A DNA stretch of 64,000 nt. It comes from Dermanyssus gallinae (lineage: Eukaryota; Arthropoda; Arachnida; Mesostigmata; Dermanyssidae). Within the stretch, counting starts at the first letter, position 1. The number at the start of each line of letters is the position of its first letter. Below, piece after piece: positions 49,765-55,744 of the stretch. The notes under the pieces were generated by a model. That model ran no database searches and was not told the origin of the DNA. It saw only the letters and a program-made list of their open reading frames with translations. The stretch is from assembly GCA_003439945.1 (NCBI GenBank), contig QVRM01000313.1, positions 361,501 through 425,500 on the forward strand, in the 5' to 3' direction. A program made the translations under genes and the position numbers.

Positions 49765-50230
49765 CTGTACACAAACAACAAAATGTTACACCCGCATATC
49801 TAACTAAAGTTATAGCGACTGCAGCCCCTGTAACATCTGTGTTTTCTGAGATACACAGCTTCGTTCTAAAAGCTATTCAAATTAGTGTTTCGCATATTTT
49901 GGCGTTTCTTGCCTTTATATGTACGCCTGACTCAGCTCACAGCGCTAGTAACATGTAGGGCAAAACGCAATCATTCGTCTTGAATCTATAAGCAACACAA
50001 ATTTTAGAAAGCGATCGCGTTTGAACACAACCGTTTGGTTGTTCTCGACTTAATGCTGTCAACTCGTATACTGCAAGCGTGGCGGGTGGCGAAGTATGGG
50101 GTCTGACAGCGGACAGTATCCGAATTTGCAGACGCCGTTTAATGAGGAGCTGGACGCCCAGATGGCGAATCTCGAGGGCCTCATGAAGGATCTCAATGGA
50201 GTCATCAGCTCGTCGGAGTTCGAGTGCTAG
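20382..50230 (+). CDS. fra: Netrin receptor DCC/neogenin/Frazzled-type, whole coding locus (22 exons joined)
   Basis: Joining 22 exons gives about 1,478 codons encoding a type I membrane receptor: four Ig domains (about residues 20-420, counting from the first exon here), six fibronectin III domains (about 425-1030), one transmembrane helix (about 1042-1066) and a roughly 410-residue cytoplasmic tail with P1 ([15 protein letters not shown]), a proline-rich P2-like part and P3 ([12 protein letters not shown]). Family knowledge: these receptors bind netrin and steer axons and migrating cells; P3 mediates receptor association and downstream signalling. Every exon joins in phase except one junction (26060/26629), which is one base out. 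Exons are GC-rich at third positions, unlike the AT-rich introns. The symbol assumes an arthropod orthologue of frazzled; DCC or neogenin naming would apply elsewhere. The 5' start is uncertain (see 13648-13732). Confidence 0.93.
20566..25868 (+). other. Intron within Ig1
   Basis: This 5.3-kb intron splits Ig1 before its core tryptophan. Contents: gttagctaac-type tandem TAACTAAC near 20655-20710, CT/TA repeats at 21843-21902, GTT repeats at 22141-22165, G runs at 22611, TA repeats flanked by inverted gacctatat arms at 23517-23560, and a GAT/GAC stretch at 24208-24300 that translates as a false Asp-rich peptide. No coding signal beyond the flanking exons. Confidence 0.6.
25869..26060 (+). CDS. 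fra: Ig1 domain, second half
   Basis: The acceptor (acctgcatgcag) ends at 25868; the first base completes the Arg codon before WHKDG, in phase with the previous exon. The exon carries [10 protein letters not shown], the DEGVYHC motif with the second Ig cysteine, and [11 protein letters not shown]. These match the end of DCC Ig1, where the motifs are NGSL, DEGLYQC and IISRTA. The donor GTGAGT at 26061 is strong. The exon ends with two bases of a codon, but the Ig2 exon acceptor expects only one. This is the single phase conflict in the gene. A stop follows at 26062-26064 if the donor is not used. Confidence 0.9.
26629..26876 (+). CDS. fra: Ig2 domain, main part
   Basis: The best acceptor is the tract before aattgcag ending at 26628, preceded by ttcttgacttgctgac. 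The donor GTTCGT at 26877 leaves phase 0. The exon encodes [17 protein letters not shown], the first cysteine in FFPC, the tryptophan in VTWLRNG, and [14 protein letters not shown] with the second cysteine. N-V-T is a possible N-glycosylation site. The start is not in phase with the preceding exon. The in-phase alternative is an AG at 26589-26590 with a poor polypyrimidine tract, which would add about 13 residues ([13 protein letters not shown]). Confidence 0.88.
27150..27367 (+). CDS. fra: End of Ig2, linker and Ig3 first half
   Basis: The acceptor ttgtactggcag ends at 27149 in phase 0. [13 protein letters not shown] completes the last strand of Ig2, as in DCC (RLSS...L.VL). A 15-20 residue Pro/Ser/Glu-rich linker follows. 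Ig3 then begins with [18 protein letters not shown], the cysteine in TLDCAANG, and the tryptophan in ITWLKDG. The donor GTACGG at 27368 leaves two bases (phase 2), which the next exon completes as Ser. Confidence 0.92.
27636..27778 (+). CDS. fra: Ig3 domain, second half
   Basis: The acceptor caacaaacgctttag ends at 27635. The first base completes a Ser codon, giving [13 protein letters not shown] across the junction. The exon carries GSLQIESV, then [11 protein letters not shown] with the second Ig3 cysteine, and ends DASATLTVL. This closely follows the DCC/neogenin Ig3 pattern (LQI..V...DAG.Y.C.A.N....ASA.L.V). The donor GTTAGT at 27779 leaves one base (phase 1). A stop would follow at once without splicing. 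Confidence 0.92.
28133..28191. repeat. (TA)n microsatellite
   Basis: A tract of about 58 bp of TA with one interruption (attta), in the intron between Ig3 and Ig4. Confidence 0.95.
28580..28800 (+). mobile_element. tRNA-like SINE candidate
   Basis: gatggcatagttgtgccctt (about 28590) resembles an A box and D arm, and gggttcgattatgcc (about 28620) resembles a B box. The head is similar to that of the element at 60840. It lies in the intron between Ig3 and Ig4. No second copy of the body is recognised here, so this is tentative. Confidence 0.35.
30603..30639. repeat. (AAT)n microsatellite
   Basis: About 12 AAT units in the intron before Ig4. Confidence 0.95.
31008..31283 (+). CDS. fra: Ig4 domain (single exon)
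   Basis: The acceptor acggcctgcag ends at 31007, with phase 1 entry. The exon holds a complete I-set Ig domain: [17 protein letters not shown], the cysteine in [20 protein letters not shown] with the core tryptophan, [20 protein letters not shown] with the second cysteine, and [12 protein letters not shown]. This is the Ig4 of DCC, which packs against Ig1-3 in the family's horseshoe fold. The donor GTCGGT at 31284 gives phase 1. Unlike Ig1-Ig3, it has no internal intron. Confidence 0.94.
31284..33665 (+). other. Intron between Ig4 and FN1
   Basis: The first part is the longest TA-rich microsatellite in the window (31399-31602). The second part, 32280-33660, is strongly pyrimidine-rich (TC, TTC and CTG runs), which creates several long open frames on both strands without any domain. 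The frame from about 33200 runs in phase into the FN1 exon, so intron retention would not stop translation at once. Confidence 0.6.
31399..31602. repeat. About 200-bp TA-rich compound microsatellite
   Basis: Mostly (TA)n with interspersed tatg and catatg steps. It translates as long runs of Tyr-Ile on both strands, which are not proteins. It lies directly after the Ig4 exon, in the intron. Confidence 0.95.
33666..33782 (+). CDS. fra: Fibronectin III domain 1, first half
   Basis: The acceptor is ctcacgacgtcag, ending at 33665, with a phase 1 entry and exit (donor GTTCGT at 33783). The exon encodes a short Gly/Ser linker, then [20 protein letters not shown] and SWQPP, the A-to-C strands of the first FN3 domain. 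DCC has the same start (LPSAPRDV...SWRPP). The frame is also open upstream to about 33200 through a TC-rich intronic stretch, so the acceptor is chosen from homology and phase, not from a stop codon. Confidence 0.88.
33851..33912. repeat. Inverted repeat around TA-rich DNA
   Basis: gccttagtgtagtc at 33851-33864 pairs with gactacactagggc at 33899-33912 (one G-T type mismatch). The loop is TA-rich. It lies just after the FN1 first-half exon. Confidence 0.65.
34261..34776 (+). CDS. fra: Fibronectin III domain 1 end and domain 2
   Basis: This is the largest exon (516 bases). The acceptor cgcttcgatgttcag ends at 34260; the donor GTAAGT at 34777 is ideal, and both ends are phase 1. It begins [18 protein letters not shown] and completes FN1 with [17 protein letters not shown]2 follows in full: [34 protein letters not shown], then a conserved [14 protein letters not shown] stretch and [12 protein letters not shown]. 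The GEGSS-type end of FN1 reads [10 protein letters not shown]. Codon use is strongly G/C-ending. Confidence 0.95.
35501..35809 (+). CDS. fra: Fibronectin III domain 3 (single exon)
   Basis: The acceptor cttctgccttacag ends at 35500; the donor GTACCA is at 35810, and both ends are phase 1. One complete FN3 domain is encoded: [60 protein letters not shown], and [15 protein letters not shown]. The [11 protein letters not shown] pattern is typical of DCC FN3. NVT and NGT are possible N-glycosylation sites. As a phase 1-1 exon it could be skipped without shifting the frame. Confidence 0.95.
35876..36125 (+). repeat. 28-bp minisatellite, about nine diverged copies
   Basis: A unit resembling cttaatctgcaaatcttaag followed by acatgtat recurs about every 28 bases through this intron between FN3 and FN4. 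Copies differ by point changes (ctgcaaatctt, ctacagatgtt, ttgcaaatttt), so the array is old or poorly homogenised. It ends about 200 bases before the FN4 acceptor. Confidence 0.8.
36325..36519 (+). CDS. fra: Fibronectin III domain 4, first two thirds
   Basis: The acceptor ttgttgttccaacag ends at 36324; the donor GTAAGT at 36520 is ideal, and both ends are phase 1. The exon encodes [60 protein letters not shown] and ENL. The [12 protein letters not shown] strand matches family FN4 (GY.IGYG.G.P), part of a netrin-binding surface in vertebrate DCC and neogenin. Confidence 0.94.
36728..36868 (+). CDS. fra: Fibronectin III domain 4 end and FN4-FN5 linker
   Basis: The acceptor gcgtttgcgcgttgcag ends at 36727; the donor is GTACAA at 36869, and both ends are phase 1. 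The exon carries [20 protein letters not shown], the F and G strands of FN4. It then encodes a linker of about 20 residues ending PVGLK. Vertebrate DCC and neogenin have long and short splice forms of this linker that change netrin-binding geometry. The one seen here is of the short kind. Confidence 0.93.
37282..37484 (+). CDS. fra: Fibronectin III domain 5, main part
   Basis: The acceptor ctactgcttgtttag ends at 37281, with phase 1 entry. The donor GTACGT at 37485 leaves phase 0. The exon encodes [15 protein letters not shown], then [31 protein letters not shown] and [11 protein letters not shown]. The spacing follows DCC FN5 (V.V.W.D...Y.VR......KYK......L.P.T.YEF.V). One cysteine (NCML) is unpaired within the domain. 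Confidence 0.93.
38002..38173 (+). CDS. fra: Fibronectin III domain 5 end and domain 6 start
   Basis: The acceptor ttaccgttactag ends at 38001 in phase 0; the donor GTGCGT at 38174 leaves phase 1. The exon encodes [20 protein letters not shown] (end of FN5). Then come [20 protein letters not shown] and [11 protein letters not shown], the A-C strands of FN6. The FN6 W..P......G.IT signature is intact. The exon bridges two domains, as exon 34261-34776 does. Confidence 0.93.
38174..39962 (+). other. Intron within FN6
   Basis: Nothing coding is recognised in these 1.8 kb. Small features are TAGTAG repeats at 39309-39320, TA-rich sequence at 39204-39240 and a GTT-rich stretch at 39888-39945 just before the acceptor. 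That stretch makes a Val-rich open frame in phase with the exon. Confidence 0.6.
39963..40157 (+). CDS. fra: Fibronectin III domain 6, second half
   Basis: The acceptor cacggtaccgccag ends at 39962; the donor GTACGT is at 40158, and both ends are phase 1. The exon encodes [20 protein letters not shown], then [20 protein letters not shown] and [20 protein letters not shown]. The DW..E.+SGD+LT...+L...YYF+[12 protein letters not shown] pattern is one of the most conserved stretches in DCC/neogenin. This last ectodomain repeat is followed by a short juxtamembrane spacer. Confidence 0.95.
40158..42707 (+). other. Intron between FN6 and transmembrane exon
   Basis: These 2.5 kb contain (TA)n at 40313-40350, 41138-41167 and 42633-42656, and GTT/GCT-rich sequence at 41695-41820 and 42178-42203. 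No open frame has a recognisable domain. Confidence 0.6.
42708..42856 (+). CDS. fra: Transmembrane exon
   Basis: The acceptor attgttggcattgcag ends at 42707, with phase 1 entry; the donor GTATTA at 42857 leaves phase 0. The exon carries a hydrophobic helix, with core [20 protein letters not shown], followed by the basic stop-transfer segment [10 protein letters not shown] and a Ser/Lys-rich start of the cytoplasmic tail. A single transmembrane segment after FN6 fits a type I receptor. The cysteines in TVCAVTC could be palmitoylated (inference). Confidence 0.95.
43083..43302 (+). CDS. fra: Cytoplasmic exon with P1 motif
   Basis: The acceptor acaatttcag ends at 43082 in phase 0; the donor GTAAGT at 43303 leaves phase 1. 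The P1 motif is [15 protein letters not shown], nearly identical to vertebrate DCC. In the family P1 is a docking site for UNC5 or Robo and other partners. Downstream come a Ser/Asn-rich part and [10 protein letters not shown] second acceptor, gtgtatttcag, ends at 43103, 21 bases downstream and in the same phase. The seven codons DADRVFQ may therefore be optional. Confidence 0.96.
43303..44488 (+). other. Intron after the P1 exon
   Basis: An AT-rich 1.2-kb intron with a short GATT/GTTT tandem stretch at 44335-44375. Nothing coding is seen. Confidence 0.6.
44489..44614 (+). CDS. fra: Cytoplasmic tail exon
   Basis: The acceptor catatcaactccag ends at 44488; the donor GTAAGT is at 44615, and both ends are phase 1. 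The 42 residues read [19 protein letters not shown] followed by [15 protein letters not shown]. No named motif is seen. It is polar and Pro/Ser-rich, like the low-conservation region between P1 and P2 in Frazzled. Support is the open frame, matching phases with both neighbours and a perfect donor. The acceptor tract is only moderate. Confidence 0.78.
44950..45000. repeat. (TA)n microsatellite
   Basis: About 50 bp of pure AT/TA repeats in an intron of the cytoplasmic-tail part of the gene. Confidence 0.95.
45385..45527 (+). CDS. fra: Cytoplasmic tail exon
   Basis: The acceptor gccgctttattgaag ends at 45384, with phase 1 entry; the donor GTAAGT at 45528 leaves phase 0. The encoded peptide includes [20 protein letters not shown] and [16 protein letters not shown]. 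It is rich in Ser, Pro and His, with no catalytic or named motif. It lies between P1 and P2. Phase continuity with both neighbours and the strong donor support it. Confidence 0.85.
46145..46442 (+). CDS. fra: Cytoplasmic tail exon with Ala/Gly/Gln tracts and proline-rich P2-like part
   Basis: The acceptor gccaacgatcaccag ends at 46144 in phase 0; the donor GTAAGC at 46443 leaves phase 1. The exon begins [20 protein letters not shown], passes through Ala runs, a Gly/Ser tract and [19 protein letters not shown]. It ends in a five-codon CAG run and [18 protein letters not shown] resembles the VPYTPLL part of vertebrate tails, and the PPPPLPP run may correspond to the proline-rich P2 motif. Low-complexity tracts make this exon longer than its vertebrate counterpart. 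Confidence 0.88.
46698..46734. repeat. Inverted repeat (14-bp stem, one mismatch)
   Basis: tggcaaagccactg at 46698-46711 pairs with cagtggcttcgcca at 46721-46734 across a 9-base GC-rich loop. It is the first of three hairpins in this intron. Confidence 0.8.
46999..47026. repeat. Inverted repeat (perfect 12-bp stem)
   Basis: gaagtcatatcc at 46999-47010 pairs with ggatatgacttc at 47015-47026 across the loop gaag. Flanking bases nearly extend the stem (tcg...cga). Confidence 0.85.
47203..47228. repeat. Inverted repeat (perfect 12-bp stem)
   Basis: tacctcaacctt at 47203-47214 pairs with aaggttgaggta at 47217-47228 with a 2-base loop, an almost perfect palindrome. Confidence 0.88.
47400..47528 (+). 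CDS. fra: Cytoplasmic tail exon (RSFSVP region)
   Basis: The acceptor ctctggattcgaccag ends at 47399; the donor GTACGT is at 47529, and both ends are phase 1. The exon encodes [20 protein letters not shown], then [20 protein letters not shown] and HV. The RSFSVP followed by Pro-rich sequence and KHV recalls the segment between P2 and P3 in neogenin and Frazzled. RSFSV is a plausible Ser-phosphorylation or 14-3-3-like site (inference). Confidence 0.88.
47529..49034 (+). other. Intron before the penultimate exon
   Basis: An (AAT)n run lies at 48659-48682. A frame at 47676-47879 begins after an AG, but the exons at 47400 and 49035 already join in phase, so it is not needed. No domain is seen. 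Confidence 0.55.
49035..49198 (+). CDS. fra: Cytoplasmic tail exon before P3
   Basis: The acceptor gtgtgttcctgtag ends at 49034, with phase 1 entry; the donor GTAAGT at 49199 leaves phase 0. The exon encodes [20 protein letters not shown], a Ser/Thr-rich stretch ([16 protein letters not shown]) and [14 protein letters not shown]. No catalytic motif is seen. It joins in phase to the P3 exon. The frame also stays open past the donor to 49303, but that extension is intronic Asn/Lys-rich sequence. Confidence 0.87.
49199..50131 (+). other. Last intron
   Basis: The intron contains a 62-bp pure (TA)n tract at 49702-49763. No coding sequence is recognised before the P3 exon. Confidence 0.6.
49702..49763. 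repeat. (TA)n microsatellite
   Basis: About 62 bp of pure TA in the last intron. Confidence 0.95.
50132..50230 (+). CDS. fra: Terminal exon with P3 motif and stop codon
   Basis: This 33-codon exon (stop included) follows the acceptor tatccgaatttgcag, ending at 50131, in phase 0. It encodes [18 protein letters not shown], then [14 protein letters not shown] and a TAG stop at 50228-50230. The [17 protein letters not shown] helix is the P3 motif that ends DCC, neogenin and Frazzled. In the family it mediates receptor multimerisation and binding of Robo, FAK and myosin X. The EFEC end looks like arthropod Frazzled. The frame is open back to 50054, and an acceptor at 50077 is a weaker alternative. 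Confidence 0.93.
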   Translation, partial: TPFNEELDAQMANLEGLMKDLNGVISSSEFEC

Positions 50231-50901
50231 TAACTGCCTCGATATGCAACATGAGAAGGCGCCGTAGAAGCGAAGGAGAGTTAACGGCAGACATCGCCGG
50301 TCTGCCGTCGGCCGCTGGATGAGCCAACAGAAACAGCGGGTCCGGTGGGGGTACGCTTGCGGCAATCAACGCACAGGCCGACACCCCAGCACTCAGCTGG
50401 GGGTTGCTAGTTGGAGCTGAGTTGGATCAAGGCGACAAAGGCGCAAGTCGACGACGACGACGACGAAGAAGAATTTGAACAAGAAAAGGGACATTTTGGA
50501 GAAAGAAAGAAGACCATCGGGAGCTGACTAGGAAGGCATCAGGGGAAGATATTGCCGTCCCGAAACAGTGATCATCATTACGCTCAGACTCGAGACAACT
50601 AATAATCGTCGGAGAGCGATTAAGTTTGCATGATGTAAGATATTGCCATAAATTGTCCGCGTTGATATCCATGATGATGGTGGTGATGACGGTGGTAGTG
50701 AGGAATATAGAGATGATGACGATGATGCTGATATTGGACAGTGGTACTGGTGCAACAGATGTAATTAAACCACAGGTTTTCAAACGAACGACCAAAGCCC
50801 GCGAACTTTTGCCGACTGTACGCTCGACAAACAAGTCATTAACGTAGTAAGTGTCGACATTGAGCGCGTCGTATAATTACGAGCGTATATATACATATAT
50901 G

Positions 50902-50946
<45 letters not shown>

Positions 50947-53900
50947 TGTGTATAGACAACCATAAAGAAGAAAGAGGCATAACAGCACAGCGGGCGTTTG
51001 ATTGTGTCTCTCTCTTTCTCTATGTTAGTGCGTGTGTGTGTGTATGTGTCAATTGGATGTAAATCAAATGGTCATTATGCGAAACGCAGAAGCCGGACAA
51101 ATGTAGAAAGACTTGCCCAATGCTCTTCTTCTCAACTTCAGACTTGCTGGATTAGGACTATGCGGACTAACGTTACAGGGAACAGCTTGCGTCGAAACCT
51201 CGACCCACGTATTGGCAGTAGGACTCCAGAGCGACGGAGTATGCCGAAGATGCAAAGAGTCCAGCATATGTGTGTGTGTATGTGCCCATATGATTGCCGC
51301 TTGTCGGCGCAGCGCGAATAGTAGCGTATCGCCGAACGGAACGAAGAAGGTTCTGCCCTGCCGACATCTATTGCTCAGATCGAAAATAATTATGAACTAC
51401 TAGTTCAACAATTACTACTATTACTATGATTTCATTGAAATAGTGCGTAAATAATCAAATACAATGCTGGCGCTTAATAGGAGAGCAAGCAGCGTTGGAC
51501 ATGTTGGCCGCTATGCTGTACATGTTATACTGCACCGGTTGACTACGGTCCTGTAAAATAGGCGATGGCGTAATGTACAGATGCTAAGATTTGTATTCAC
51601 AAGGCAAAAGACTGCAGATTATACTTGGGTCGTAATAGGCTATGGGCTCATAGGTAGGAACAAGGTGGGCAAGGGATATTGATAGATAACCAGAGATGAA
51701 TGACACAGTAATTGGAAAGTATCGTGCGTATGATGGTGTGTTTTAGGGCGAAGTGTTTTATCTCGTGGGACTGGCATACGGTGCCGGTGGAAACTATTTA
51801 TCTGCGCATTTTTCATACGCAGGTAATGTATTATTCGCTGTTAGGTCGACACCGACTTGATGTAATGCTCTTTCGGGCAAGAAAGATTAGCGAGAGGTTC
51901 CCTTAAGCTTCATGCAGGTTTAGAGGGCCCAGAGGGTGCTCATTATAGTGTAGATACACACACATGCTTTGGGAGCCGATGGCTTTATTTAGAGTCGCCA
52001 AAATATATAATGTCTACTGAGACCACTGGGTAAGTTTACCGATCATCTTTTCGATCGACCAACATTTCTGTGGATAGAATTCGACCACCTTCTTGACATA
52101 GTTAATCAGATAGAGTTTAGAGAACTTTTCGGCTATTCTCTACTGTTCCTGTCCAACCTAATATGGTCACACAACACAGATCCGTTTGGTCTCTCGTTTG
52201 TCAGAGAAGATGAGTGTTCGAATAATGAACATATTTTACGGTATTTTTCTTCGTGCTGACGGCTAATCAAAAATCAGACGTTGTTCTTAAATCAAAATCT
52301 CTTCACCATCACGACAGCATTACAGCTTATTGGTGATGAACGAACAGAAAATGATATCATATTTAAGGGCCGTGATAATATGTCCATGTCGAAAAATTGC
52401 TATCAACCAATACCTTTTTTCACCCAATGTACTTTTGAGGGCATTTCATTAGGTACTACGTTGTAATTGTGCCGGGTGCAGGAAGCCGAAAGCTGCTTTC
52501 ACTGAAGGGTCAGTTCACTCCACGGGAAAAGGCACATACGTAGAGAAGCAGTTTGGCTTAGTGGCTTTGTGTGATTGGGCGGGATAGCAGGGTGGCGTTT
52601 GTGTGGTCATTTGCGAAACGCTGTGCCAGGTCAGAAGGCAAAGCCTCGCCGGGCAAAGGCGAGTATTGATGTGTCGTCGTGTTGTTTGCAATACGTCGTC
52701 GACAACATTACGTTCTGTGTCGGCCGTACAGGCGTTATTCTGAATCGGCACGGCGCCTTTTTACCTACAATCTCTGGAGGCATTTGCAGTCGGATTAGAC
52801 TAGGCTTGTGTCGATCGAGAATAAAAGCTGGAGGGACAAAGGGCTAGCACGTGACGGTGGTGAACAAGTCACGCTCGTCTGACACGTCTAACGTCAATGT
52901 AACACTAACCAACGAAAGTGGTCTCTGATCACCCTCTCGAGCAATAAACGGCCGTTGCTACGCGCGTTTACCAGCGCCGTCACCGCGGCTAATGAATGGC
53001 CACAATAACAACAGTATCAGAAATAACACGACGTCCTTACATATATGGACGTGCGGCCATTCGTCGTAGGCGTCGGAATCTCAACGCTCTAGCATTGTTG
53101 CTTGAGAAGGCAGACCACCCGTCGCCGTTTAGTTTGAGAGGTGAATATATACGTGACGTGAACAGCTAGAGCAAAGTAAAGCAAACCCTATATATATATA
53201 TATATATATGGCGCATTTCTCTGATCCTACCAATCTGCACCCACCAATCTCTTGTACATTACGTACTGTATACTACGAACTAAGAGACTGATAAATACAA
53301 CAGTGTAATCGTCTTGTAATTTAAACATAATACAAAATATATTCGTACGAAAAATACGATTAATGGTGACAATTATAACACAACGACGGTAATTATAACA
53401 ATACTAACGATGTTTATTTAGAGCCTATTGCACTCAACTTAGGCTTTGTTATTACGCTGTAAATAAAATTATTTCTTATCCATCACGTACCTAAAGAAAA
53501 CATTGTCTTTACTTAGTTTTGTATTTATATTGTTGGCAGTTCTGATAATAAAATCGAACGGCGCGGACGTCTTTTCTGTGGGCGTGTGGAAAAGATCTTA
53601 GGATATTAGTACTAGTCTGGATTAGTGAACTTTGTGTAGGCAGGTAGGTGCCATAACTTGCAGTGAATCATCGAACTTTGAAATTGTCAGCATAAGAGGA
53701 ATCTTTGAGATGAAATCGTGTTGGGAAGTCAACGCTACTGGCGTCACCAGTGGAAACGCCAGCGGCTTCATAACGGTGGTCACCTAGCTCTGTTGGCGCC
53801 AAAAGTGCGGACAGGTCTGAACAGAGCTACGGTCGAACGAAACTAGAAATGTACTCAACGAATTAAAAGGAGACTGTGAAACAGTGCCCCAAACGTATAG

Positions 53901-53950
53901 CAGCAGAGTGTCTAGTGTAACGTACAGATATATAGCAGTTATGTAGTTGC
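50231..53950 (+). other. 3' flank: UTR of the receptor gene, then intergenic DNA
   Basis: The 3' UTR begins at 50231. An ATTAAA at 50764-50769 is a possible poly(A) signal; no canonical AATAAA occurs soon after the stop, so the transcript end is unknown. The first part has GAC/CGA and GAT/GGT repeats (50447-50475, 50673-50735), then a (TA)n tract (50909-50944). No coding region is supported. Around 51113-51260 one frame reads LAVGLQSDGVCRRCKESS, which faintly recalls a LINE C-terminal zinc motif but is too short to call. Confidence 0.5.
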
Positions 53951-53959
53951 ATCTAGTGT

Positions 53960-55420
53960 AGCATATCTAACTCAGTGTTGACCTAGTGGACAATTTAAAA
54001 TTGCAGATTATATAATGGTGGCAGCTGCAGTTTCACAATTTGGAAGAACTTTCGCCAACTTCCCACCTGAGGTATGGCCACGCAATGGCCAACGAGTGGG
54101 GCAGCCGAGGGAAAGACCGGAAACAAATGTAAGATAGAAAAGGAGGAGAAAAAGACCCAACCTGGGGGCGTGGGCAATTCCACGCGATGACTGACGGGCA
54201 GTCGGAAGTTAGAAATGGAGCCGCCTCGGGATTACCGGGAATTGAAAAGACAAATGGAACCACAAAGAATCTAGAATAGCTTATGGAAAAACAACTTCGG
54301 AACCACGTCCTGGCGTTAAAGCAATGGATGAATGAAAAACTTGGTGAAATTGTGCGAAGCACATGCTCTCCGGAAGAACAGAATTAAAGAAGGGACCAAA
54401 AGGTTCCCTAAGCTACTAACTAAACTAGTAGAGTCAATAGAGCATAGAGGAAGAGCCACGCAGGACTCAAAATTAGAGAACGAAAACACCATCGAATACA
54501 TCAAATCGACAAAAGAAGAAATCGGACGTCTCCATACAAGGGAGTTATTAGCCGATGGTTGGTTTAAAACATTGCGTGTAAAAGAGAAAACATGCATTTG
54601 CAAATACGTATGTTTACCATGGATCCAAATGTCGAGTCCACGGAACTGCTCTATCGCATTGTTGATGGTGATATAAGTCATACTGTCGCCTGCAGAGTTT
54701 ACACAAGCATAACGAGGAAATTTCCTGAAAGCTACAGGAAAAATTAAACAAGCCCAAATTGAATGAAATAGAGCAGCATAGAAACGAAGCTTAACATGGT
54801 ACAAGGAAATGCAGGAAAGAGGAGTGTTGTGTTCTCGATGTCAAACCTCGGAAGAAGACAGGGTGGTAGCGTAAATTGAGAAAGTTAAGGAAGCAGTAAC
54901 ACTTGAGGGACAAGTGGAGGTATTGAAACGGGAATGGCCGTACAGGTGATCAAACATATCAAGTTCACCCAGGCAGACCCCATCTCCTCTCGTCCATCTC
55001 GTCATGATAGTTTCTAAGGGGTCTGCTTCAGACAAAGTCCTGCTGGGGAAGCTCGAGTCGCAATTCCCCTCTGTCTCAGTGGTAGACGGATTGGACGCCG
55101 GAAAAGCCGCCGTAACGCCGGCTCTCTGACAATGTCAACCGGGAGTCTGGAAATCGGGGAGATCGAGGGCGGGGCTCGGCGCTGGGATCTCCGTGTTGTC
55201 CGAGACAGCAATCACTAGGCAAAAGAACGACTGTATATCCGATGCGGAGGCATACACCGAGATATGGTGGACAGACTCCGAACAGTGCTTTGCAGTTAGA
55301 GGGAGTGAGTTCACCTAGGTTGGGTCACCACCGGAAAGAACACTTCTTCTGCAGGAATAGCTGAGAGGGACCTACTAGTAGTCGGCTTATACGCCTATCT
55401 GCCTCTTCGTCACCTTGGGG
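53960..55420 (+). mobile_element. Probable 5' part (ORF1 region) of the decayed R1-like element
   Basis: This stretch directly precedes the RT fragment, in the same orientation. It carries broken, charged frames such as 54332-54676, which reads ALRKNRIKEGTKRFPKLLTK and is rich in Lys and Glu like LINE ORF1 proteins. A peptide RLYIRCGGIHRD at about 55225-55260 recalls one CCHC zinc-knuckle half. No complete knuckle or intact frame survives. The link to the RT is inferred from position and style. Confidence 0.4.
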
Positions 55421-55744
55421 ATGATCCTGGAAATTCTGGCCAATAGATTGAACAAGGAGCTTGAAATAAAAAAAGCTTTATCAGACCTCCAGTATGGTTT
55501 CCGAAACGGAAAATCTACTATTGAAGCCCTTTAGAGGGTCCAGGAACGAACAGGCCGTGAGACCGAAAAGACTCTCAAAATGAGGGAATTCGTGCTTCTA
55601 ATACTCTTGGATGTTAAAAATATCTTCAACACGATGAGCTCGAAAGTAGTGGTACACGCGCTGAATGAAAAGGCAATACCTACGCACCTCTGCCGAATGA
55701 GTTCATCCTACCTGGATGAACGAAGTCTGGTTGCAAAGGGGTGA
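55421..55744 (+). pseudogene. Decayed R1/I-type LINE reverse transcriptase
   Basis: One frame reads MILEILANRLNKELEI, then ALSDLQYGFRNGKSTIEAL with a TAG at 55532-55534. Next come REFVLLILLDVKNIFNT (motif A with its catalytic Asp) and IPTHLCRMSSSYLDERSLVAK. The order and spacing QYGFR.GKST...LLLDVKNAFNT...L...SYL..R are those of R1/I-group non-LTR RTs. The in-frame stop and the loss of motif C downstream make it a pseudogene. Confidence 0.82.
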
